From assembly GCA_024698845.1 (NCBI GenBank), contig JAILQR010000128.1, forward strand, positions 1-6,148: DNA of 6,148 nucleotides. The letters run 5' to 3'. Both the position numbers and the translations under genes were made by a program. Of this stretch, positions 1-5,709 are shown one piece after another; positions within the stretch are counted from its first letter, which is position 1, and each line of letters opens with the position of its first letter. This stretch comes from Bacilli bacterium. Its GTDB lineage: Bacteria; Bacillota_I; Bacilli_A; RF39; UBA660. Below the pieces are notes generated by a model. That model saw only the letters and a list, made by a program, of their open reading frames with translations. It had not been told where the DNA came from and ran no database searches.

Positions 1-78
1 TAACTACGATGAAATATTTAATTCTCTTAACAATTTTTTTGAAGATAGAAGAATAACTTTAACTTACGAATCAATAGT
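1..78. repeat. Left arm of a perfect 78-bp inverted repeat (partner 245-322)
   Basis: Bases 1-78 are, without a mismatch, the reverse complement of 245-322; pairing stops at 79 versus 244. The arm begins at the first base of the window, so the repeat may continue outside. The right arm is ordinary coding sequence (residues 22-46 of the 64-384 gene), whereas the left arm is non-coding apart from the last four codons and stop of that gene. The pattern fits a fold-back chimera or misassembly at a contig end, but a real inverted duplication cannot be excluded. Confidence 0.97.
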
Positions 79-384
79 TTCAGATTTTTCTCCAAATTCT
101 AATCTTAAGTATTTAACATAAGGAATTTCATTTAGTGTTGAGTGATAAAATAATGTATCAATCATGTTATAATAAAGTAAATCTAAATTACCTTCACCTT
201 GTTCTATTTCATCTATTTCTTTTACATATTTAAAAATTCTCGATACTATTGATTCGTAAGTTAAAGTTATTCTTCTATCTTCAAAAAAATTGTTAAGAGA
301 ATTAAATATTTCATCGTAGTTATGATCAACAACTTCAATTTTAGGTACACTATATCGATATTCAATTTTAAAAATTTTACTCAT
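64..384 (-). CDS. Unrecognised small protein, second gene of an operon; 3' end probably artificial
   Basis: I do not recognise this protein. The start is ATG at 384 (MSKIFKIEYRYSVPKIEVVD), chosen because a perfect AGGAGG (399-394) lies 9 nt upstream. Starting further upstream, at 459, would overlap the preceding gene by 62 bp and is unlikely. The visible product is 106 aa, soluble, with an acidic and aromatic-rich middle (EIDEIEQGEGNLDLLYYN, residues 57-74) and no signal peptide, membrane segment or known motif. It follows the 398-1222 gene with a 13-nt gap, so it is co-transcribed and probably translationally coupled. The last four residues (TIDS) and the TAA stop are encoded by the inverted copy at 1-78; the genuine sequence is reliable only up to about GEKSE (residue 102). 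The native gene is probably longer or ends differently. The reading frame is well supported; its function is unknown. Confidence 0.72.
   Translation of the reverse strand: MSKIFKIEYRYSVPKIEVVDHNYDEIFNSLNNFFEDRRITLTYESIVSRIFKYVKEIDEIEQGEGNLDLLYYNMIDTLFYHSTLNEIPYVKYLRLEFGEKSETIDS
245..322. repeat. Right arm of the perfect 78-bp inverted repeat (partner 1-78)
   Basis: This is the coding copy of the repeat. It lies inside the 64-384 gene and encodes residues 22 to 46 on the minus strand. The arms are separated by 166 bp (79-244). Because this arm sits in an intact reading frame with a good ribosome binding site upstream, it is probably the original and 1-78 the copy. Confidence 0.97.
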
Positions 385-393
385 ATTTATGCA

Positions 394-399
394 CCTCCT
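394..399 (-). promoter_or_regulatory. Consensus ribosome binding site overlapping the upstream stop codon
   Basis: On the minus strand the sequence TAGGAGGTG joins the TAG stop (400-398) of the upstream gene to a perfect AGGAGG, 9 nt before the ATG at 384. It decides the start of the small gene and implies that ribosomes finishing the first gene cover or re-use this site, so the two proteins are likely made in linked amounts. Confidence 0.85.
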
Positions 400-1222
400 A
401 ATTAAAGTAACGACGATTTCTAAGTCTTTGATAATCAAGCATGTCAATAGGCATTCCACATGTAACTAAATCTATTAAATTTCCTTTAACAGATAGTGAT
501 GCACTTTGAACAGCTCTCATTGGATTTTTATCATACCAATCAAATGATCTTAGATAGTCTTTTCCATCAACGTCATCTCTTTGACTAAAGAATCGATATA
601 AAGGGCATATATTATCTCCTTGTCTATCATAGCCATCAAGGATGATACTTTCATGCTTTGTTATAAATCTACTCATAACAGATGAGTTATTTTTAAACAT
701 TCCATGAAATTCAACATATGTATCAAAGAAACTTTTGCATTCTAAATATCTTTCTGATGGAGTTTTGTATTTAGATGTTAAAGGTTTTCTTTTCTTTAAA
801 TTCTCATAATATATGAAGTCATTATTTGCATTTAAGTATTCAAGTTCTACTTTAGATAATTCATTAGCCTTACATTTACTTATAACACTCATTTTAACCT
901 TTTCTATTGCCATAGAAAGTTCTTTGTATAAAATCATAGTGTTATACTTACAAAATTCCTCATAATCGTCGATGTCATAATCAAATCTTGATTGAAGAAT
1001 AGTTCCATTTATTACTAAAGTGTTATCATAGTATTCAACAGGGCTTTCATTTCCTAAATTAGTTTCATCTTCGTTACTGTATTCAATAGGAAATGTTATA
1101 AATTTTTCTACATCATTTTTGCAAGCTAAATATCTAACGATAGTTTCAATATCGTTTTCTTCATCTATTTTCCCTGAAAATAGATTCTCTATTACATTTA
1201 AATATTCATCTTTTATACTCAT
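398..1222 (-). CDS. Unrecognised 274-aa protein, first gene of a two-gene operon
   Basis: I do not recognise a family. The ATG at 1222 is preceded by AAGAGGG (1236-1230) with 7-nt spacing, so the start is well supported. The protein is soluble, with no signal peptide or membrane helix. The first 100 residues are acidic (for example EENDIETIVR at 21-30, DYDIDDYEEF at 81-90). A Lys-rich, probably helical middle follows (about 95-150), then a Tyr/Phe-rich C-terminal half containing HESIILDGYDRQGDNICP (190-207), RSFDWYDKNP (225-234) and a basic tail (RLRNRRYFN, 266-274). Its six cysteines (34, 91, 117, 162, 206, 255) form no CxxC zinc site, and no nucleotide-binding or nuclease motif is obvious. 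It has its own promoter with a dyad operator-like site, and its TAG stop is embedded in the SD of the next gene. An accessory or mobile-element origin is possible given the lack of recognisable homology, but this is not shown. Confidence 0.8.
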   Translation of the reverse strand: MSIKDEYLNVIENLFSGKIDEENDIETIVRYLACKNDVEKFITFPIEYSNEDETNLGNESPVEYYDNTLVINGTILQSRFDYDIDDYEEFCKYNTMILYKELSMAIEKVKMSVISKCKANELSKVELEYLNANNDFIYYENLKKRKPLTSKYKTPSERYLECKSFFDTYVEFHGMFKNNSSVMSRFITKHESIILDGYDRQGDNICPLYRFFSQRDDVDGKDYLRSFDWYDKNPMRAVQSASLSVKGNLIDLVTCGMPIDMLDYQRLRNRRYFN

Positions 1223-1260
1223 ATAAAAACCCTCTTAAATACATACATAATGTAGATATT

Positions 1261-1289
1261 ATATTACTTTATATGCATTATAAAGTCAA
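1261..1289 (-). promoter_or_regulatory. Sigma-A type promoter of the unknown two-gene operon
   Basis: On the minus strand, TTGACT (1289-1284) is followed after exactly 17 bp by TAATAT (1266-1261). An overlapping TATAAT (1263-1258) would give 20-bp spacing and is less likely. The predicted transcription start is near 1254, leaving a short leader of about 30 nt before the ATG at 1222. It lies just downstream of the terminator of the HerA-like gene, so the operon is transcribed independently. Confidence 0.7.
1266..1286. promoter_or_regulatory. Perfect 8-bp-arm dyad filling the promoter spacer, putative operator
   Basis: Arms ACTTTATA (1266-1273) and TATAAAGT (1279-1286) flank TGCAT. The dyad occupies nearly the whole stretch between the -35 and -10 boxes of the promoter at 1261-1289, reaching into both. 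A dimeric repressor bound here would block RNA polymerase. No regulator gene is visible in the window. Chance dyads are commoner in AT-rich DNA, so the regulatory reading is inference. Confidence 0.5.
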
Positions 1290-1301
1290 TAAAATAGTAA
1301 T

Positions 1302-1333
1302 TAAAAAAAGGACAAATTCCTGTCCTTTTTTTA
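1302..1333 (-). terminator. Intrinsic terminator of the HerA-like gene
   Basis: A 13-bp perfect stem (1302-1314 with 1321-1333) surrounds a 6-nt loop; the core is GGACA/TGTCC flanked by A7/T7. On the minus strand the stem ends in seven T residues. The TAA stop of the HerA-like gene (1333-1331) is part of the stem. Symmetric A and T runs would allow it to work on either strand, but no plus-strand gene needs it. Confidence 0.88.
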
Positions 1334-3100
1334 TCTGTTTTGATTAACTTTCCAAACGTTTGTAATATCACAAGATGATGAATGTGGAGATGGATTTGGC
1401 ATTTCCATTTTTATAATCATTGGTATTTTAAATGCTGATCCAAAAGCAACACAGTTTCCAGGTTGTAATATTTTTTGTTTTTCAATTACATCACTAGATA
1501 TATTTGGAAGCATTTCTTCAATATATTTAATATCTTTTGGGTGTGTCATTTTAAAGATAAAGAAGTTAGAACACTGAGCAATAACTGTATCAGATATTTC
1601 TACTGGTCTTTGACTTATAATATCTAAAATAACACCATATTTACGACCTTCTTTAGCTATTCTATCAAAAATATTATAACCAATTAAGAATGTATCGGAA
1701 TCTCTTTGAATATATCTATGCGCTTCCTCTAAGAATAGATGAAATGGTATTTTTCCTCTATTTTGAGAAGTTTTAGCAAATTCAAATAATAATCTTGAAA
1801 TAATTTTAACAATTACTTTTGCATGAGTATCATCAATATCTTCTAGATTAATATTAATTATTTGAGATTTACGGTTATTTTTAGCAACTAAACTAGTAAT
1901 ATATTCTCCAACAGATTTATATGCAGGAGAATCAAATATTTTCTTAAGTGAACTTGTTACGATTGCATTAATTCTAACCTTCATGATAATAGCATCTGAA
2001 TAAAGATTTGAATTATTTTGGAAACCTTCACTAATTAAAGTAAATTCTAATGCTTTAGCAAAATCATCTATTGTATAAATAGTATCTTTTGGTGGTTCAA
2101 TAGCTTCTATTTCATCACTAATATGTTTTAAAATATAATCAGTTATTAATACGCTTTCACCAAAATTACCTTTTGAATCTATTTCAAAACATTCACTAAA
2201 TGTTCTTGTATAACCAAGTCCAGTAATAGTTGAGTCGAAATTAAAATCAGGTGTGTGACATACTTCTATTATTTTAAATACTTCATTTTTCTTTCTTGAA
2301 ATTGTTTGATTAGAAAATAAAACTGCAAGTAATGCTTTAGCAATTAAATGATTTTTATATTTAGTAGATTCTTCATTATCTAAAGCAAATATACGACATA
2401 ATTTAATTGTTCTTTCAATTATTGGTAATTGACTGTGTGTTGATGCTTGAAGTAAAAGTGCTACATCATCTAAGTTAAGTAGATGAAATGGTATTTTTAA
2501 ATCAAAATCATCAGCATCAGTTTTATTTGTAGTTATAAATTTATAATTATAATTTGGATTTAACTGACTTAAATTACTAAATGCATTTTTATATTCTCCA
2601 TAAGCATCAAAGATAAATAAATTTGCGTTATATGAAAGTAATCCTCTTTCTGAAAATAAGTTTTGAACTATCCTAGCTACTCCACATGATTTACCTGAAC
2701 CAGAGTTACCAAATATAGCTAAATGATTTGAAAATAAATCATTTACTTTAGGATATACAGTAAAATCTTTATATACAGCGTTTTTTCCAAGTGGGAATGT
2801 GGTTTCATCATTACTTCCTACTAAATCTTTTAATTCTTCATCATTAATAATTCTAATTGAAGAAGTTAAAAGTGGTTTTCTTAAAACACCATTAACATAT
2901 TTACCATTTATAAATTCTCCTAAGAATCTTATTTTAATTAATTCTTGATTAAATTCTGTTACTTCTCCTAATATTCTTTGATCATTAGATTCAAAAACAA
3001 CATGCATATTCATTAAATCATTTTGATTTTGACTATCTAAAGATGCTTTATTTTCTACATGTGCAATATTGTCATTAATAAATAGTATCTTACCAAACAT
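1331..3100 (-). CDS. HerA-like hexameric ATPase/DNA translocase (DUF87, HerA/FtsK superfamily)
   Basis: This is a 589-aa P-loop ATPase of the HerA class (COG0433), a family of ring-shaped hexameric DNA translocases. Family members act in DNA end processing with NurA nuclease, or in anti-phage modules with SIR2 or other nuclease effectors. Visible parts: an N-terminal beta-rich region resembling a HAS barrel (about 1-85); Walker A GNSGSGKS (131-138); the HerA-type FIFDAYGEY motif (162-170); a variable helical insertion (about 200-400); Walker B with catalytic acids and family histidine HLFLEEAHRY (454-463); RIAKEGRKYG (480-489), typical of HerA and including the probable arginine finger; and SQRP (496-499). 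The length is near the usual 500-600 aa, and the protein is cytoplasmic. The ATG at 3100 has AAGGGT (3116-3111) 10 nt upstream. The gene has its own promoter and terminator and no nurA, sir2 or nuclease gene beside it, so its partner is not visible. The superfamily call is firm; the specific role is not. Confidence 0.9.
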   Translation of the reverse strand: MFGKILFINDNIAHVENKASLDSQNQNDLMNMHVVFESNDQRILGEVTEFNQELIKIRFLGEFINGKYVNGVLRKPLLTSSIRIINDEELKDLVGSNDETTFPLGKNAVYKDFTVYPKVNDLFSNHLAIFGNSGSGKSCGVARIVQNLFSERGLLSYNANLFIFDAYGEYKNAFSNLSQLNPNYNYKFITTNKTDADDFDLKIPFHLLNLDDVALLLQASTHSQLPIIERTIKLCRIFALDNEESTKYKNHLIAKALLAVLFSNQTISRKKNEVFKIIEVCHTPDFNFDSTITGLGYTRTFSECFEIDSKGNFGESVLITDYILKHISDEIEAIEPPKDTIYTIDDFAKALEFTLISEGFQNNSNLYSDAIIMKVRINAIVTSSLKKIFDSPAYKSVGEYITSLVAKNNRKSQIININLEDIDDTHAKVIVKIISRLLFEFAKTSQNRGKIPFHLFLEEAHRYIQRDSDTFLIGYNIFDRIAKEGRKYGVILDIISQRPVEISDTVIAQCSNFFIFKMTHPKDIKYIEEMLPNISSDVIEKQKILQPGNCVAFGSAFKIPMIIKMEMPNPSPHSSSCDITNVWKVNQNR

Positions 3101-3128
3101 TTATATCAACACCCTTTACCATATAATG

Positions 3129-3156
3129 ATTATATCATAAATTATATCTTATACAA
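3129..3156 (-). promoter_or_regulatory. Probable sigma-A promoter of the HerA-like gene
   Basis: On the minus strand, TTGTAT (3156-3151) is followed after 16 bp by a perfect TATAAT (3134-3129). The predicted start near 3122 leaves a leader of about 20 nt that holds the SD. The -35 box sits only a few bases after the terminator of the ABC transporter gene. The -35 match is imperfect and the region is AT-rich, so confidence is moderate. Confidence 0.6.
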
Positions 3157-3160
3157 ATAA

Positions 3161-3186
3161 AAAAAGGTATTTTATAATACCTTTTT
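3161..3186 (-). terminator. Intrinsic terminator of the ABC transporter gene
   Basis: An 11-bp perfect stem (3161-3171 with 3176-3186), core GGTATT/AATACC, has a 4-nt loop. On the minus strand it is followed by a T-rich tract (rc of 3157-3165). It starts at the base immediately after the TAG stop (3189-3187), leaving no untranslated spacer. It separates the transporter from the HerA-like gene. Confidence 0.87.
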
Positions 3187-5496
3187 CTATTCTGTTCTAA
3201 GTGCTATAACAGCATCTTTTTTAGCTGCTAATTTAGCAGGTATAAATCCACCTAAAAGTGTTAGAGAAACACTAATAAATAGTAATATTAATTCATGAGA
3301 TAATTTAAGTGTTGCAACATTTTCTAAGTCTGTTAAATTTTTGATTACAGCACTTATTGGAATACATAATAAATTAGCTATAATTAAACCAATTAATCCT
3401 GATGCCATACCAATAATAAATGTTTCAGCATTAAATACTCTTGTTATATCTTTATTTCTAGCACCTAGTGCTTTAAGTATTCCGATTTCCTTAGTTCTTT
3501 CAAGAACACTTATATACATAATAATACCAATCATTATTGATGATACTACAAGTGATATAGATGAAAATGCTACTAATACGATAGTAATTCCATCCATAAT
3601 ACCATTAGATAAACTAGATATTGCAGCTGCCATATCAGTATAAATAATTTTGTCTTCTTCTTTTTTATCTTTATTCCATTTATCTAAATGTTTTAATACT
3701 TTTTCTTTAGAATTAAAATCTTTTGGATAAAGTTGAATGTTATATGGAGCAGTAGTTCCACCAACATAAGCTAAAGTATTTTCTTTAGTTAACATACCTT
3801 CTTCAGTTTCTAAATCAAATTTTTCACCAGTAATTACGTTATAATTACTTTTTTCTTGTGCTTTAACGATTTTAGAATCTTTATTAAGTTCTAATATATG
3901 ATCTACTAAAGCTTCTTTATAAGTTAATCCGTTACCACTATATTGAGCAAATTTACTTCCCTCTACTCCTCTTATAACACCAACAACTTTAAGTTTTATA
4001 TTATTTTTATTATTATATAAACTATCTAAGTCTTGTGATGGAGCAAATTGTGTTCCGTATTCAGTATAATAATCATTATCAAGTACTACTTGGAATTCTT
4101 GATTTAATATATCATCAAATGTAATTTCCTTTTCTGGATCAAAACCAAATGTTTTAAAGAATGATTCATCTAAACCATTATTAATATCGATTAGAAGTAA
4201 TAATTCATTATAATTTTCAGGTTCTCTACCATAGATAAGTTCAAAGTTATCTGTTACAACTTGACCTGTTTTACCATCAAGTGATTCAGGTAATGGGAAT
4301 ATAGTCATTTGAGGCATTAAATCAACTTTACCAGTAGATACATTTTTATGAATTAAATTCATATTAAGTGATCTAAAGTAACTTACACCACCAATTAAAT
4401 CTTGGTCAACAGATTCAAGATATTTAATATATTCCATATCTATTTTATTTGTATGTGTTACACTCTTTTGATCTTTTATAGCATGAATTTTTTTACTCTT
4501 TGAATATGATTTATCAGTTACTTTCATTTGATTCATTACTTCTTTTGAAGTATCATCATCCATTACAGTAACTGTTTGAGTTATTGCTATAGGCATTTGA
4601 GATAATGTATCCTTTTCAAATTTATCAATTTGAATTTTAAATCCATTAGATAATGCCAATATTAAAGCTATACCAATAATACCTATACTTGATGCAAATG
4701 CAGTTAAGAATGTTCTACCCTTTTTAGTTTTAATATTATTAAATGATAATTTAAGAGCATTTAAGAAGCTCATTTTTGTTTTCTTAATCTTAAATGTAGA
4801 ATCAGTTGATTCATTTTCTTTTATAGGATTTGAGTCAGATAATAACTCTCCATCTTTAAGTTCAATAATTCTTGATGAATATTCTTTAGCAAGTTCTGGG
4901 TTATGAGTAACCATAATAACTAATTTATCTTCAGCTATTTCTTTGATTAATTTCATAATTTGAACACTAGTTTTAGAATCAAGCGCTCCTGTTGGTTCAT
5001 CTGCTAAAATAATTTCTGGGTCATTTGCAAGTGCTCTTGCAATTGCAACTCTTTGCATTTGTCCACCAGATAATTGATTTGGTTTTTTATGTGCATGGTC
5101 TTTAAGACCTACTTTAGCTAATAACTCTTTAGCTTTTCTATGAGCATATTTTTTAGATTTACCACTTAAAACCATACCCATTTCAACGTTTGCTTGAACT
5201 GATATATGAGATATTAAATTATAACTTTGGAATATAAATCCAATACAGTTATTTCTATATGCATCCCAATCTTTATTTTTAAATTGTTTTGTAGATTTAT
5301 TATTAATAATTAAATCTCCAGAATCATATCTATCAAGTCCACCAATTATGTTAAGTAATGTTGTTTTACCAGAACCTGATGCACCTAAAATGGATACAAA
5401 TTCTTTTTCTCTGAAGTCAATACTAACACCTTTTAAAGCATCTTGTTTGAATTCTCCAGTTGTATAGCTTTTCTTTATGTTTTTTACTTTTAACAT
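3187..5496 (-). CDS. MacB-type ABC transporter, fused ATPase and FtsX-like permease
   Basis: This 769-aa protein carries both halves of a type VII (MacB-like) ABC system. The N-terminal ATPase (1-225) has Walker A GASGSGKT (38-45), Q-loop Q90, signature LSGGQ (142-146), Walker B IILADE (162-167), D-loop ALD (171-173) and switch H198; all catalytic residues are present. After a polar linker come a first membrane helix (about 264-285), an extracytoplasmic domain of roughly 350 residues (286-636) and three C-terminal helices (about 637-661, 691-712, 733-753) with the FtsX-domain signature ERTKEIGILKALGA (666-679). Such proteins use ATP to drive mechanical export or resistance at the outer face of the membrane, for example against peptides, toxins or lipopeptides; the substrate here is unknown. 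The external domain seems larger than in Gram-negative MacB (total about 650 aa), and no adaptor gene is adjacent. I chose ATG 5496 because AAAGGAAG lies 7 nt upstream; a GTG at 5514 would overlap that SD. Confidence 0.93.
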   Translation of the reverse strand: MLKVKNIKKSYTTGEFKQDALKGVSIDFREKEFVSILGASGSGKTTLLNIIGGLDRYDSGDLIINNKSTKQFKNKDWDAYRNNCIGFIFQSYNLISHISVQANVEMGMVLSGKSKKYAHRKAKELLAKVGLKDHAHKKPNQLSGGQMQRVAIARALANDPEIILADEPTGALDSKTSVQIMKLIKEIAEDKLVIMVTHNPELAKEYSSRIIELKDGELLSDSNPIKENESTDSTFKIKKTKMSFLNALKLSFNNIKTKKGRTFLTAFASSIGIIGIALILALSNGFKIQIDKFEKDTLSQMPIAITQTVTVMDDDTSKEVMNQMKVTDKSYSKSKKIHAIKDQKSVTHTNKIDMEYIKYLESVDQDLIGGVSYFRSLNMNLIHKNVSTGKVDLMPQMTIFPLPESLDGKTGQVVTDNFELIYGREPENYNELLLLIDINNGLDESFFKTFGFDPEKEITFDDILNQEFQVVLDNDYYTEYGTQFAPSQDLDSLYNNKNNIKLKVVGVIRGVEGSKFAQYSGNGLTYKEALVDHILELNKDSKIVKAQEKSNYNVITGEKFDLETEEGMLTKENTLAYVGGTTAPYNIQLYPKDFNSKEKVLKHLDKWNKDKKEEDKIIYTDMAAAISSLSNGIMDGITIVLVAFSSISLVVSSIMIGIIMYISVLERTKEIGILKALGARNKDITRVFNAETFIIGMASGLIGLIIANLLCIPISAVIKNLTDLENVATLKLSHELILLFISVSLTLLGGFIPAKLAAKKDAVIALRTE

Positions 5497-5528
5497 AATA
5501 ATTCTTCCTTTCACGAATACAAATATAC

Positions 5529-5595
5529 AAAAAAATATAGTTGCGCACTACCAAGTTGACGTGGAAATTACGCAACATACATTAACATTTGTATG
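5529..5595 (-). promoter_or_regulatory. Structured 5' leader of the ABC transporter mRNA, possible attenuator
   Basis: On the minus strand two hairpins abut. The first has arms CATACA (5595-5590) and TGTATG (5581-5576) with an 8-nt loop. The second has arms GTTGCG (5576-5571) and CGCAAC (5545-5540) around 25 nt, and they share base 5576. Four bases after the second hairpin comes a run of seven T (5535-5529), as in an intrinsic terminator, all before the SD. This suggests conditional termination or translational control of the transporter. The second hairpin is short with a large loop, so it could be weak. It matches no riboswitch class that I recognise. Confidence 0.42.
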
Positions 5596-5610
5596 AAAAG
5601 TTCCTAGAAA

Positions 5611-5639
5611 ATACTACCATATTCAGGCCTTTATGTCAA
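5611..5639 (-). promoter_or_regulatory. Strong sigma-A promoter of the ABC transporter gene
   Basis: On the minus strand a consensus TTGACA (5639-5634) and TAGTAT (5616-5611) are separated by exactly 17 bp. Predicted initiation at about 5605-5604 gives a leader of about 108 nt to the ATG at 5496, longer than for the other genes here and containing the paired structures described separately. The promoter lies downstream of the terminator at 5678-5709, so the transporter is its own transcription unit. Confidence 0.82.
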
Positions 5640-5677
5640 AATCATGGATGTGTTAACTATAAATTATATGTAAATAA

Positions 5678-5709
5678 AAAGAAGATGATTATTCAGAATC
5701 ATCTTCTTT
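5678..5709 (-). terminator. Intrinsic terminator overlapping the end of the rightmost gene
   Basis: A 13-bp perfect stem (5678-5690 with 5697-5709), core GAAGATGATT/AATCATCTTC, has a 6-nt loop. On the minus strand it is followed by a T-rich stretch (TTTTTATTTA, counting from the stem end). The last codons (EDDSE) lie in the 5' arm and loop, and the TAA stop (5691-5689) falls at the loop and the start of the 3' arm. Confidence 0.85.

Noticed and set aside
1..322. Hairpin telomere of a linear replicon
   Set aside because: A closed hairpin end read through would give arms meeting at or near the centre; here 166 bp of single-copy coding sequence separates the arms.
385..459. Upstream extension of the small gene to an ATG at 459
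   Set aside because: It would overlap the end of the 398-1222 gene by 62 bp, whereas the ATG at 384 has a perfect AGGAGG at ideal spacing.
3341..3643. Plus-strand open frame of about 100 codons
   Set aside because: It is antisense to the C-terminal membrane helices of the ABC transporter; the Ile/Leu-rich translation is the mirror of the FtsX segment. It has no convincing SD or promoter.
5497..5514. GTG start at 5514 for the ABC transporter
   Set aside because: The GTG lies directly next to the AAAGGAAG that serves the ATG at 5496, and the family normally begins right before the first beta strand (MLKVKNIKKSY).
5540..5565. T-box-like stretch (TTGGTAGTGCGC) in the transporter leader
   Set aside because: It only loosely resembles the T-box core TGGTACCGCG. 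The leader of about 108 nt is too short for the specifier stem and the usual T-box architecture, and the arm pairs upstream, not with a downstream terminator arm.
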